Of a DNA stretch of 64,000 nt, positions 16,452 to 25,663 are shown one piece after another. Both the position numbers and the translations under genes were made by a program. Position 1 is the stretch's first letter. Each line of letters opens with the position of its first letter. The DNA comes from Corallincola platygyrae. GTDB lineage: Bacteria; Pseudomonadota; Gammaproteobacteria; Enterobacterales; Neiellaceae. Location of the stretch: contig NZ_BAABLI010000016.1 in the NCBI RefSeq assembly GCF_039544265.1, positions 1 to 64,000 on the forward strand. Reading direction: 5' to 3'. Under the pieces are notes generated by a model. It ran no database searches, was not told where the DNA came from, and worked only from the letters and a program-made list of their open reading frames with translations.

Positions 16452-17939
16452 ATGACTGAGCAGGTACAGGACGAAAACAAATTGATCGCCGAACGGCGTG
16501 GCAAACTCGATCAGATCCGCCGCGATTGTAAAGCGAACGGTCATCCTAACGATTGGCGTCGCGATGCGCTGGCCAAAGACCTGCAGGAAGCTCATGGTGA
16601 TAAATCGAAAGAAGAGCTGGAAGAACTTGGCTTGCAGGTTGCTATTGCTGGCCGAGTCATGGCTAAGCGAGGGCCTTTCCTGGCAGTACAGGATATGAGT
16701 GGTCGTATCCAGGCGTATGCAGCAAAAGATGTTCAAAAAGAACTGAAAGAGATCGGTGGCTTAGACATCGGTGACATCATCGGTGTAAAAGGCGCGCTGC
16801 ATAAGTCAGGTAAAGGCGACCTTTACGTCAATATGGAAGAGTACAAGCTGCTGACGAAGGCGCTGCGTCCTCTGCCAGAAAAATTCCATGGTTTGACGGA
16901 TCAAGAGCAACGCTATCGTCAGCGTTACGTTGACCTGATCATGAACCAGGAATCGCGCGAGACCTTTTTGGTTCGCTCGAAGATCATCGAAGCGATCCGT
17001 CAGTTCATGAATCAACGCCACTTTATGGAAGTGGAAACGCCTATGATGCAGGTGATCCCAGGTGGTGCCTCTGCACGTCCGTTTATCACTCATCACAATG
17101 CGCTGGATATCGATATGTATCTGCGTATTGCCCCTGAACTTTACTTGAAGCGCTTGGTTGTGGGTGGTTTTGAGCGTGTATTCGAGATCAACCGTAACTT
17201 CCGCAACGAAGGTTTGTCGCCTCGTCATAATCCTGAATTCACCATGATGGAATTCTATATGGCGTATGCGGATTACAACGACTTGATGGACCTGACCGAA
17301 GAGATGTTGCGCACCGTTACTCAACAGGTATTGGGTAGTAGTGTCGTCAAGTACGGTGAAGAAGAGTTCGACTTCGGCGCGCCGTTTGCTCGTCTGCCCA
17401 TGAAAGAGTCGATCCTCAAGTACAACCCTGAAGTTACCATGGAGCAGTTAGCGACGTTGGAAACAGCTTGTGAAGTGGCAAAAGACCTGAAGATTGAAGT
17501 TCAGAAGTCTTGGGGCCTCGGCAAAGTGATCACCGAGATCTTCGAAGAGACCGTTGAGCACCGTCTGATCCAGCCAACCTTTATTACTGAGTACCCGGCG
17601 GAAGTATCACCTCTGGCGCGTCGTAACGATGCAGACCCATTCATCACTGACCGCTTTGAGTTCTTTGTGGGTGGCCGCGAGATCGCGAACGGTTTCTCTG
17701 AGCTTAACGATGCCCAGGACCAGGCTGATCGTTTCCGTCATCAGGTAGAGCAGAAAGATGCCGGTGACGATGAAGCGATGTTCTTCGACGAAGACTACAT
17801 CACGGCATTGGAGCACGGCTTGCCGCCAACGGCGGGGCAGGGCATTGGTATCGACCGCCTGGTGATGCTGTTCACCGACAGCCACACTATCCGTGATGTG
17901 GTGCTGTTCCCAGCGATGCGTCCCCAGGCGCAAAGCTAA
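16452..17939 (+). CDS. lysS: Lysyl-tRNA synthetase, class II
   Basis: This enzyme charges tRNA-Lys. The 495-residue protein has the N-terminal OB-fold anticodon-binding domain (about 55-160) and the class II catalytic core: motif 2 in RNEGLSPRHNPEFTMMEFY and motif 3 in GIGIDRLVMLF near the C-terminus. Length and sequence fit LysS. The gene lies 36 bp behind prfB as in E. coli (prfB-lysS) and is probably cotranscribed with it. Terminator hairpins follow. Confidence 0.97.
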   Translation: MTEQVQDENKLIAERRGKLDQIRRDCKANGHPNDWRRDALAKDLQEAHGDKSKEELEELGLQVAIAGRVMAKRGPFLAVQDMSGRIQAYAAKDVQKELKEIGGLDIGDIIGVKGALHKSGKGDLYVNMEEYKLLTKALRPLPEKFHGLTDQEQRYRQRYVDLIMNQESRETFLVRSKIIEAIRQFMNQRHFMEVETPMMQVIPGGASARPFITHHNALDIDMYLRIAPELYLKRLVVGGFERVFEINRNFRNEGLSPRHNPEFTMMEFYMAYADYNDLMDLTEEMLRTVTQQVLGSSVVKYGEEEFDFGAPFARLPMKESILKYNPEVTMEQLATLETACEVAKDLKIEVQKSWGLGKVITEIFEETVEHRLIQPTFITEYPAEVSPLARRNDADPFITDRFEFFVGGREIANGFSELNDAQDQADRFRHQVEQKDAGDDEAMFFDEDYITALEHGLPPTAGQGIGIDRLVMLFTDSHTIRDVVLFPAMRPQAQS

Positions 17940-17994
17940 TTACACACCCGTTTTAAACGGGGCGTTCATTACCATCGCTTTTGGAATATGAGAG

Positions 17995-18019
17995 ACGGGA
18001 GGCTTAGCCTCCCGTTTTT
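17995..18019 (+). terminator. Intrinsic terminator after lysS
   Basis: A GC-rich stem ACGGGAGGC/GCCTCCCGT with a tiny loop is followed by a T-run. A weaker hairpin (CCCGTTT/AAACGGG) lies at 17948-17961. Confidence 0.88.
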
Positions 18020-18222
18020 ATTTGCAGATATCCTTACTAAGTATGCTGTTTAAATCCCGGTGCTAATGCGGTTTGGCGCCGATAATCGGTTGACTTTCGG
18101 GGCCATTTGTCCGAGTCTGTCAACCTGCGTACAGCCATCTTTACTGATCCGATTTCAGTGAATTTCATAACTAATATTGACAACGGTTGTATTGACTACT
18201 TCAAACCTAAGAGGATGAGACG

Positions 18223-19941
18223 GTGAAAATGCTCTCTGGCGCCGAAATGGTGGTCCAAAGCCTTCAGGACCTCGGCGTGAAGTGTATATTTGGCTACCCT
18301 GGCGGCTCTGTATTAGATATCTACGATGCCATGTTCCAACAACCGGACATGGAGCATATTCTTGTGCGCCATGAACAGGCTGCAGTGCATGCGGCTGATG
18401 GTTATTCTCGTGCTACCGGTGATGTCGGCGTCGCACTGGTCACCTCTGGCCCTGGTGCAACCAATACCCTGACCGGTATTGCGACAGCCTACATGGATTC
18501 AATCCCTATGGTGGTGCTTTCTGGCCAGGTACCAACGAGCCTGATCGGTATGGATGCGTTCCAGGAAACAGACATGTTTGGCTGTTCTCGCCCAATCGTT
18601 AAGCACAGTTTCCTGGTCAAAAAAGCGGAAGATATTCCAGAAGCGATTGCCAAAGCTTTCTATATAGCTTCAACCGGTCGCCCTGGCCCCGTTGTGGTTG
18701 ATCTGCCAAAAGACTGTCAAAACCCCGCCAACAAGTTTGAATACAACTTGCCAACAGAAATTAAGATGCGCTCTTACAATCCGACGACCAAAGGCCATGG
18801 CCGTCAGATTAAAAAAGCGCTGGATATTCTGTTGCAAGCCAAACGTCCGGTTCTCTATGCCGGTGGTGGTGCGGTGATTGGTGAAGCGGCTCAGGCACTG
18901 ACAGAGCTAGCTGAGCGATTAAACCTGCCTGTGACTAACACCCTGATGGGGTTAGGTGCATTCCCCGGTACCCATGATCAGTTCCTCGGAATGTTGGGTA
19001 TGCACGGTACGCTGCAAGCCAACAAAGCGATGCATCATAGCGATTGTATCCTCGCCGTTGGCGCGCGCTTTGATGACCGTGTGACCAACAATGTTGCCAA
19101 GTTCTGCCCTGATGCCACGATTCTGCATATTGATATCGACCCCGCGTCTATCTCCAAAACAGTGATGGCTCATGTACCTATCGTGGGTGCCGCAGATACC
19201 GTTTTGCGTCAAATGCTCTCACAGTTGGACACCAGTGGTGCCAAGCTGGATCAGGAAGCGTTGACTGGCTGGTGGGATACCATCGAAGGTTGGCGTAAGA
19301 CTCGCTGTTTGGACTACGCCAAGAGTGATGAGGTGATCAAGCCTCAGCAGGTGATTGAAGCACTATACAAAGTGACGGGTGGCGATGCATATGTCACATC
19401 AGACGTAGGCCAGCACCAGATGTTTGCTGCGCTCTACTATCCATTCGACAAACCTCGCCGTTGGATCAACTCCGGTGGTCTTGGCACCATGGGCTTTGGA
19501 TTCCCTGCAGCGATGGGCGTTAAACGCGCGTTTCCTGATGCGGAAGTGGCCTGTGTAACGGGTGATGGCAGTATCCAGATGAATATTCAGGAGCTGTCTA
19601 CCTGTATGCAATATGACATGCCTGTCAAAATCATCTCACTGAATAATGCGCAGCTCGGTATGGTGAAGCAGTGGCAGGATATGTTTTACAGCAATCGTCA
19701 TAGCCACAGCTACATGGAGTCGATGCCTGACTGGGTTATGTTGGCTGAGGCCTATGGCCATGTAGGCATCAAGGTGACTAAGCCATCTGAGCTGGAGCCT
19801 GCGCTGGAAAAAGCGTTCGCAATGAAAGATAAGTTGGTCTTCCTCGACATTCATGTTGACCAAGCTGAACACGTCTACCCGATGCAGATTAAGTTCGGTG
19901 CCATGGACGAAATGTTTTTATCTAAGACGGAGCGAACCTAA
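18223..19941 (+). CDS. ilvI: Acetolactate synthase III large subunit
   Basis: This is the thiamine-diphosphate enzyme that condenses pyruvate to acetolactate (or with 2-ketobutyrate) in valine, leucine and isoleucine synthesis. The 572-residue protein has the three-domain layout: the catalytic Glu51 in RHEQAAVH, the central FAD-binding region, and the TPP/Mg site GDGSIQMNIQEL. The sequence tracks E. coli IlvI closely, including the ending MDEMFLSKTERT. The start is GTG at 18223; ATG at 18229 is an alternative. It shares TAATG with ilvH, so the subunits are translationally coupled. Confidence 0.95.
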   Translation: MKMLSGAEMVVQSLQDLGVKCIFGYPGGSVLDIYDAMFQQPDMEHILVRHEQAAVHAADGYSRATGDVGVALVTSGPGATNTLTGIATAYMDSIPMVVLSGQVPTSLIGMDAFQETDMFGCSRPIVKHSFLVKKAEDIPEAIAKAFYIASTGRPGPVVVDLPKDCQNPANKFEYNLPTEIKMRSYNPTTKGHGRQIKKALDILLQAKRPVLYAGGGAVIGEAAQALTELAERLNLPVTNTLMGLGAFPGTHDQFLGMLGMHGTLQANKAMHHSDCILAVGARFDDRVTNNVAKFCPDATILHIDIDPASISKTVMAHVPIVGAADTVLRQMLSQLDTSGAKLDQEALTGWWDTIEGWRKTRCLDYAKSDEVIKPQQVIEALYKVTGGDAYVTSDVGQHQMFAALYYPFDKPRRWINSGGLGTMGFGFPAAMGVKRAFPDAEVACVTGDGSIQMNIQELSTCMQYDMPVKIISLNNAQLGMVKQWQDMFYSNRHSHSYMESMPDWVMLAEAYGHVGIKVTKPSELEPALEKAFAMKDKLVFLDIHVDQAEHVYPMQIKFGAMDEMFLSKTERT

Positions 19942-20435
19942 TGCGGCGTATTCTTTCTATTCTGCTGGAAAATGAACCTGGCGCATTAAGTCGTATCATC
20001 GGTTTGTTTGCCCAGCGTGGTTACAACATTGAATCGCTGACAGTTGCGCCAACCGATGACCGTAGCCTGTCGCGCATTACCATCACGACTTACGGTGATG
20101 ATCAGGTGATTGAACAGATCACCAAACAGGTGAACAAGCTGATCGACGTGTTGAAGATCACCGACCTGTCAGAAGCGGCGCATGTTGAGCGTGAACTGAT
20201 GTTGGTAAAACTGCGTGCAGTTGGCGAGACTCGAGAAGAGATCAAACGTACCAGTGATATTTTCCGCGGCCAGATCGTCGATGTAACGCCGACTCTGTAC
20301 ACGGTTCAATTGACTGGGCCTTCGGATAAGCTGGATGCTTTCATCGAAGCGGTACGTGAATCCACCGAGATTATTGAAGTGGTTCGCAGTGGCGTTTCGG
20401 GGATCTCTCGTGGCGAGCGTGCACTACGTCCGTAG
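19941..20435 (+). CDS. ilvH: Acetolactate synthase III small (regulatory) subunit
   Basis: This is the 164-residue regulatory subunit that activates IlvI and carries valine feedback inhibition. The N-terminal ACT domain (MRRILSILLENEPGALSRI, about 1-78) holds the valine-binding glycine region, and the C-terminal domain with SGVSGISRGERALRP matches IlvH. Its ATG overlaps the ilvI stop codon by one base. A tight terminator follows 30 bases after the stop. Confidence 0.96.
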   Translation: MRRILSILLENEPGALSRIIGLFAQRGYNIESLTVAPTDDRSLSRITITTYGDDQVIEQITKQVNKLIDVLKITDLSEAAHVERELMLVKLRAVGETREEIKRTSDIFRGQIVDVTPTLYTVQLTGPSDKLDAFIEAVRESTEIIEVVRSGVSGISRGERALRP

Positions 20436-20464
20436 ATTCTGCCTCTACTCGTGAATACCTATAA

Positions 20465-20487
20465 AACCGCCTTCGGGCGGTTTTTTT
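20465..20487 (+). terminator. Intrinsic terminator after ilvIH
   Basis: The stem CCGCC/GGCGG with UUCG tetraloop, extended by A-T pairs, is followed by seven T. This is a canonical terminator. Confidence 0.93.
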
Positions 20488-20573
20488 ATGTACAGGAAGT
20501 ACGGTATGCCGCGGGCACATGGATGTGCAGGAGCGGCAATGTACAGGAAGTACGGTATGCCGCGGGCACATGG
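20488..20573. repeat. Tandem 51-bp-period palindromic repeat
   Basis: A 35-base unit beginning ATGTACAGGAAGTACGG and ending CGGGCACATGG occurs at 20488-20522 and again, identical, at 20539-20573. The unit contains small dyads (GTAC-AGGAA-GTAC; GCACAT-GGAT-GTGC across the junction). A degenerate third unit, with GTGCGGGAGCGGC, continues to about 20640. It lies directly after the ilvIH terminator and looks like an extragenic repeat of the REP type. Confidence 0.75.
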
Positions 20574-20834
20574 TACCCAAAACACTGCGTGGGGCATGCT
20601 AATGTGCGGGAGCGGCGATACCCACTACGCTTCGCGGGGCACGCTGTGTAGAGGCTGTACGGAGCATCTTTCGTCCTGCATGGAGTAGAGTTCAGGTGCT
20701 AAAGGCTGCTTATTGGCTGGCATCTGAGAATTACAAATTTGTAACACTTTTAATAAGGGCTTTAATCTCTTTTTGCGTTTAAGCAGTTAATATCAGAGAG
20801 AGTAAATAGAGATTAAACGTCATATAGATGGAGA
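20574..20834. other. Intergenic region upstream of the RND operon
   Basis: After the degenerate repeat the stretch becomes AT-rich. It contains a perfect 14-bp palindrome TTACAAATTTGTAA at 20731-20744, a plausible repressor operator, and a possible -10 TAATAT at 20788-20793 without a clear -35. No gene is apparent; the frame reading through the repeats is an artefact. Confidence 0.5.
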
Positions 20835-22082
20835 ATGGCTTTGAAATCAATTCTGTTGAAAGCTGGTTTACCGATACTGATCCTGGTGGTCGCCGCCGGT
20901 GCCGCCCAGCTCATCATTGCCAGCAAAAAGCCGCCCGAGCAAAAAGAAGACGATAAAAAAGCCTTGCTGGTGGATACCTTATCTGCGTCTCCGCAAACGG
21001 TGCGTTTCACCGTAAAAGCACAGGGAACAGTGCGCCCCAAAGTTGAAACGGACCTGATTTCAGAGGTGCGTGGGCGCGTCATCGAAATCTCCCCCAAATT
21101 TGTTAACGGCGGTTACTTCAATAAGGGCGACCTTCTGGTTCGTATTGAACCAGCAGACTACCAGACCGCATTGATAGCTGCGAAGGCCGAAGTTGCCCGC
21201 GCCAAAGCCAATCTCCAAGAAGAGTTAGCTCGCGCCAAAGTGGCTGAGACAGATTGGAAGCAGTTTGACCTCGAAACCGCGCCAGAACTGGGGTTGCGTA
21301 AGCCGCAAGTGGCCAAAGAGATGGCTAACGTGGCATACGCTGAAGCTGAGCTGGAAAAGGCCAATCGCGACTTGGAACGCACCATGATCCGAGCGCCTTA
21401 TGATGGCATGGTTTATCAGAAGGATGTGGATTTGGGGCAATACCTTACTGTGGGCGCCCAGATAGGCATTGTGTACGGTACAGATGTTGCCGAGGTGCGT
21501 TTACCACTCAGTGATAATGACCTGGCTTATTTGGAGCTGCCCTTTGTTATGGACCGGGATAGTGCAGTGATCCCGGATGTCACTCTGTCAGCCCACATCG
21601 CAGGTACCAAAGCAGAATGGTCGGCTCAACTGCGACGCAGTGAAAAAGTCATCGATGAAAAAACACGTCTGATCTATCTGGTCGCAGAAGTGGATGATCC
21701 TTACGGTAGAAATCTTGCCAACACGGATGGTTACTTTCCGCTCAAGTTCGGTCGCTTTGTTCAGGCTGATATCGCCGGGCAGCGTGCCGAGAACATCTAT
21801 GTATTCCCTCGCCATGTGTTACGACGTGGCAATCAGATTTTGCTTGTAGACAGTGAAAACCATTTGCGATTGCGTGATGTGGAAGTGCTTAGAACGGATG
21901 GAGATTCGGTTTATATTAGCGCGGGTATCGAGGACGGCGAACAAGTTGCGCTGACGCCGATCAGTAATCCACTCGATGGTATGGCTGTACGAACTATCCC
22001 GCCTTCACTTCCTGGCCCTCAAGGGCTCGAGAGTGAACCAGAGCAGATCGCTATTGCTAACGACGGCGATACCCAGGAGTAG
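20835..22082 (+). CDS. RND efflux periplasmic adaptor (membrane fusion protein)
   Basis: This 415-residue HlyD/AcrA-type adaptor links an inner-membrane RND pump to a TolC-like channel. It has an N-terminal membrane anchor (residues 8-30) without a lipobox cysteine, a lipoyl/barrel-sandwich half (VRPKVETDLISEVRGRV), a coiled-coil alpha-hairpin rich in Ala, Lys and Glu (about 110-185), the second lipoyl half (IRAPYDGMVYQKDVDLGQYL) and a beta-barrel. The pump gene follows after two bases, so they form one operon. No outer-membrane partner or regulator is encoded here, so substrate is unknown. Confidence 0.88.
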   Translation: MALKSILLKAGLPILILVVAAGAAQLIIASKKPPEQKEDDKKALLVDTLSASPQTVRFTVKAQGTVRPKVETDLISEVRGRVIEISPKFVNGGYFNKGDLLVRIEPADYQTALIAAKAEVARAKANLQEELARAKVAETDWKQFDLETAPELGLRKPQVAKEMANVAYAEAELEKANRDLERTMIRAPYDGMVYQKDVDLGQYLTVGAQIGIVYGTDVAEVRLPLSDNDLAYLELPFVMDRDSAVIPDVTLSAHIAGTKAEWSAQLRRSEKVIDEKTRLIYLVAEVDDPYGRNLANTDGYFPLKFGRFVQADIAGQRAENIYVFPRHVLRRGNQILLVDSENHLRLRDVEVLRTDGDSVYISAGIEDGEQVALTPISNPLDGMAVRTIPPSLPGPQGLESEPEQIAIANDGDTQE

Positions 22083-22084
22083 CT

Positions 22085-25000
22085 ATGGATACGCGTAAAG
22101 GGATTATCGCCTGGTTTGCCCGAAACAGTGTCGCAGCCAATTTGTTGATGGCGGTGTTGCTCATTGGTGGGTTGGTATCGGCGTTTACCATTCAGCGGGA
22201 AGTCTTTCCACAAATCACTCTCAATCTCATATCTGTAGAAGTTCCTTACCCCGGTGCCGCGCCACAGGAAGTGGAAGAGGGGATCAATATCCGTATCGAA
22301 GAGGCGATTGAAGATATCACTGGCATCAAGAAGATCACCTCCAGAGCAAGCGAGGGTATCGGCTCACTCACCATTGAAGTCGAAGATGATTTCGATATCG
22401 GTGAAGTGCTGGATGAAGTGAAATTGCGCATAGATGCGATCAGTTCGTTTCCAGAGAATATTGAAAAGCCAATCATCTATAAGCAACAGGCTGAAGAGCA
22501 GGTGATTTTTGTTCAGGTTTACGGCAACCTGGATGAGATCGCGATGAAAGAACTCACCAAATCGGTCCGAGAAGAGATCATCGCGTTGCCTGGAATTACG
22601 TCGGCAGAGATTTGGGGAGCCAGAGAGTATGAGGTGGCTATCGAGATTTCTGAGGGGCGCCTCCGTGAATACGGTCTCACCTTTGATGATGTTGTCAGAG
22701 CGGTAAGAAACTCCAGTTTAGATCTGCCCGGTGGCGCAATCAAAACCCGGACGGGCGACATTCTTCTTCGTGCCAAAGGACAAGCGTATTACGGGCATGA
22801 GTTCAATGATCTCGTGCTAATGACCCGCCCTGACGGCAGTCGTTTGCTGCTTTCTGATGTTGCGATGATCAATGACGGATTTACTGAAATTGAACGCTTT
22901 TCTGAGTTTGACCGCATGCCAAGTATGAGCGTGGCGGTTAACTCGGTGGGGGATCAGGATGCACTGCATATCTCCAAAGTCGTCAATGAGTATGTCGAGG
23001 AGAAACGCGAGTCGTTGCCAGAGGGGATATCAATAGCGACTTGGGGAGATAACGCGTTTTATCTGCAAGGGCGTCTCGACCTTATGGTCAACAACATGGT
23101 GTGGGGCGGCTTGCTGGTGTTTATTGTGTTATCTGCTTTTTTGCGCTTGCGCCTGGCCTTTTGGGTATTGATGGGGTTACCTGTCTGTTTCCTCGGGTCC
23201 ATGTTACTGATGCCGGTAGAGCCCATTGGTGTCACCATCAACATGCTCAGCTTGTTTGGTTTTATTTTGGTGCTGGGGATAGTGGTTGATGACGCCATCA
23301 TCATTGGTGAAAGCGCCTATTCTGAAATCGAAAAGTATGGGCATAACACCGAAAATGTTATTCGCGGTGCGCAACGTGTTGCGATGCCAGCGACGTTCGG
23401 TGTACTCACTACCATCGCTGCTTTCACTCCCATGCTGATGGTGGCAGGCCCGTTCGGCGTGATTTGGAAAACTATCGGGCTGGTGGTGATCTTGTGCCTG
23501 GTATTTTCGCTTGTGGAATCCAAGTTGATCCTGCCCGCCCACTTAGTCCATATGAAGGTGACCGAAGACAATCCCCATACACGTAATCCGATAACGCGTT
23601 TTCGACTTTTCTGCAGTGGTTGGATGGCGAGATTTGTTAAATCCGTCTACTTGCCAGTGCTGGCGCGTGCCGTTGAATATCGATACGTCACTATGACGCT
23701 GTTTATCAGCGGATTGATGTTGATTGGTGCCTCGGTGGCGGGTGGCTATGTGAGGTCGGTTTTCTTCCCCGACTTGCCCAGCGACTTTATCCGTGCGGAA
23801 GTGAATATGGTTGATGGTGCCCCCTCTGAGGCGACAGCATCGGCATTGCGCGTGATGACCGATGCCTTGTATCGCATGGATCAGGAGGTTCAGCAGGAGA
23901 CAGGCTCTGGGGTGGTCAAACACAATATCGCTTTTTTACGCAGTAGCGGCACATCGGGCGTGATATGGGTCGAACTGAGCAAAGGTGAGGATAGGGAAAC
24001 TGACGGCTATGAGATCGCCAACCTGTGGCGAGAGCAGATGCCCGAGGTGAGCGGTGTCCGTGACTTAAAGTTTGATGGCTCGATCAACCAAGGCCCTGGT
24101 GCGGACATTGCTTTTAAGCTGATAGGAAAAGATTTGGTCATGTTGGGGCAAGCTGCAGAGGAGTTAAAATTCAGGCTGGCTGATTTTGATGGTGTTTATG
24201 ATATCAGCGATGACTCCAGCGGTGGCAAAGAGGAGATCGTGCTATCGATCAAGCCTCAGGCTGAAGCGCTGGGATTATCCTTGCTGGATCTCGCGCGCCA
24301 GGTTCGTCAGGGGTTCTATGGGGCCGAGGCGCAACGGGTGCAGCGTGGCAGCGATGAAGTAAAGATCATGGTGCGTTATCCTCGTGAAGAGCGGCGCTCA
24401 ATTACCGACTTGGAAAATATGCGGATCCGTACCGCAACCGGTGATGAAGTTCCTTTTTCTGCAGTCGCTGAGATTGAAATGTCGCAGGGCTACTCCCGAA
24501 TCACACGCGTTGATGGTATCCGAGCCATCACTGTGACTGCATCAGCAGACAAAACACGTGTAGAGCCCTCAAAGATTTCAAAAGAGGTGGAAGAAAACAT
24601 TCTTCCAGAGCTTCTATCCAAGTACCCTGGCGTCAAATCGGCGCTGGAGGGAGCCACCTTGGAAGAGCAGAAGGCGTTGGTTGGATTGCTTAAGGGCGCT
24701 TTTTTAGCCTTGTTTGCTATCTACGCTTTGATGGCGATCCCATTAAAGTCTTATGCGCAACCAATTGTGATAATGGCAGTGATCCCGTTTGGCATTATCG
24801 GCGCCATTTTTGGGCACATGTTGCTGGGTTTACCGATGAGTGTGTTGTCGTTATGCGGCATTATCGCGCTATCGGGTGTGGTGGTGAATGACAGCCTTAT
24901 CATGGTGGATTTCATTAATCAGGCCAGAGCGGAAGGGTATCGCCTCACTGATGCGGTATTAAGCGCCGGTGCCAAACGTTTTCGTGCCATTGTGCTGACT

Positions 25001-25231
25001 TCGTTGACCACTTTCTTTGGTCTGATCCCGATTATTCTGGAGAAGAGTCTACAGGCACAGATCGTTATTCCAATGGCTGTTTCACTGGCCTTTGGGATCC
25101 TGTTTGCAACTGTCATCACCCTGTTCCTGATCCCATGCCTTTATTTGGTTCTTAGTGACATCAAAGGATTGTTTGGGCGGGTCAAGCGAATATATGTCAG
25201 TGATGAAAAGCCTGCCGAGGTGACAGATTAA
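22085..25231 (+). CDS. RND-family efflux pump (AcrB/HAE1-like)
   Basis: This is a 1048-residue proton-driven inner-membrane exporter. It has twelve transmembrane segments in two halves: one N-terminal helix, a large periplasmic porter loop (about 35-330), helices 2-6 with the proton-relay aspartate pair in GIVVDDAIIIGES (helix 4), a second loop (about 560-865), and the final helices with LSGVVVNDSLIMVDF. Length and layout match multidrug RND pumps, but the C-terminal helix lacks an obvious AcrB-type lysine, so it may belong to a divergent branch. Substrate cannot be told from sequence. Confidence 0.9.
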   Translation: MDTRKGIIAWFARNSVAANLLMAVLLIGGLVSAFTIQREVFPQITLNLISVEVPYPGAAPQEVEEGINIRIEEAIEDITGIKKITSRASEGIGSLTIEVEDDFDIGEVLDEVKLRIDAISSFPENIEKPIIYKQQAEEQVIFVQVYGNLDEIAMKELTKSVREEIIALPGITSAEIWGAREYEVAIEISEGRLREYGLTFDDVVRAVRNSSLDLPGGAIKTRTGDILLRAKGQAYYGHEFNDLVLMTRPDGSRLLLSDVAMINDGFTEIERFSEFDRMPSMSVAVNSVGDQDALHISKVVNEYVEEKRESLPEGISIATWGDNAFYLQGRLDLMVNNMVWGGLLVFIVLSAFLRLRLAFWVLMGLPVCFLGSMLLMPVEPIGVTINMLSLFGFILVLGIVVDDAIIIGESAYSEIEKYGHNTENVIRGAQRVAMPATFGVLTTIAAFTPMLMVAGPFGVIWKTIGLVVILCLVFSLVESKLILPAHLVHMKVTEDNPHTRNPITRFRLFCSGWMARFVKSVYLPVLARAVEYRYVTMTLFISGLMLIGASVAGGYVRSVFFPDLPSDFIRAEVNMVDGAPSEATASALRVMTDALYRMDQEVQQETGSGVVKHNIAFLRSSGTSGVIWVELSKGEDRETDGYEIANLWREQMPEVSGVRDLKFDGSINQGPGADIAFKLIGKDLVMLGQAAEELKFRLADFDGVYDISDDSSGGKEEIVLSIKPQAEALGLSLLDLARQVRQGFYGAEAQRVQRGSDEVKIMVRYPREERRSITDLENMRIRTATGDEVPFSAVAEIEMSQGYSRITRVDGIRAITVTASADKTRVEPSKISKEVEENILPELLSKYPGVKSALEGATLEEQKALVGLLKGAFLALFAIYALMAIPLKSYAQPIVIMAVIPFGIIGAIFGHMLLGLPMSVLSLCGIIALSGVVVNDSLIMVDFINQARAEGYRLTDAVLSAGAKRFRAIVLTSLTTFFGLIPIILEKSLQAQIVIPMAVSLAFGILFATVITLFLIPCLYLVLSDIKGLFGRVKRIYVSDEKPAEVTD

Positions 25232-25272
25232 TACCAATCCGAATATGACCATATATTTATGCGGATTGGTAT
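25231..25272. repeat. Inverted repeat after the RND pump gene
   Basis: Eleven bases ATACCAATCCG are repeated in reverse complement as CGGATTGGTAT after a 20-base AT-rich loop. It overlaps the pump stop codon. Such ATACCAAT-type palindromes recur between genes in marine gammaproteobacteria; it may act as a weak terminator or mRNA stabiliser. Confidence 0.65.
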
Positions 25273-25414
25273 AAACGCCGTGTTTTGTTTGGCGTCAGAG
25301 GGAGGTGGCTTTAACTATCTAAGAAGACGCTAATTAGAAAAAGAAATTTGGGGCTTAGCAATTTTCGGTCTAGGCTGGATAAAAAGACCAACGCAGTATC
25401 ATGGAGGATAATTC

Positions 25415-25654
25415 ATGCGTTCACCACTTGTTCTGGCTATCTGTTGTTTATTGCTGTCGCCTGTTGTCGGTGTTTGGGTTTACCAGGCGAGTCAAGAAGT
25501 GAGTTTTGCTTTTATCAGCGGTGCAGCACTGCTCTTCTCAGCATTTATGCTTGGCATCGAATATTTGATGAAGCGCCAAAACGTGCAGCTAGTGTCCCAA
25601 TCAAACGCGCGGCGTCGACACACAGACAAACGTAGACTGGTGTCACACCGCTAG
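25415..25654 (+). CDS. Small two-helix membrane protein, function unknown
   Basis: The protein has 79 residues, with two hydrophobic segments (about 4-24 and 31-51) and a strongly basic tail rich in Arg, His and Lys (NARRRHTDKRRLVSHR). A clear GGAGG ends 8 bases before the ATG, which supports translation. I do not recognise a family. It stands between the RND pump and the convergent ygfZ gene; nothing in the arrangement reveals a role. Topology by the positive-inside rule would put both ends in the cytoplasm. Confidence 0.6.
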   Translation: MRSPLVLAICCLLLSPVVGVWVYQASQEVSFAFISGAALLFSAFMLGIEYLMKRQNVQLVSQSNARRRHTDKRRLVSHR

Positions 25655-25663
25655 TCTATTCAG

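Noticed and set aside
16806..17324. 172-residue minus-strand frame
   Set aside because: It is the antisense of lysS, rich in His and Gln as expected for a complement of a codon-biased gene.
18040..18222. Attenuator or leader peptide upstream of ilvI
   Set aside because: No run of Leu, Val or Ile codons behind a start and no terminator/antiterminator pair seen; regulation may be by Lrp but this is not visible.
20488..20640. Possible CRISPR array
   Set aside because: Only two identical units and one degenerate one, with a 16-base spacer and palindromic sequence, and no cas genes nearby.
20451..20688. Two plus-strand frames with repeated VQEVRYAAGTW or MYRKYGMPRAHG
   Set aside because: They simply read through the 51-bp tandem repeat after the ilvIH terminator; no ribosome-binding site or plausible protein.
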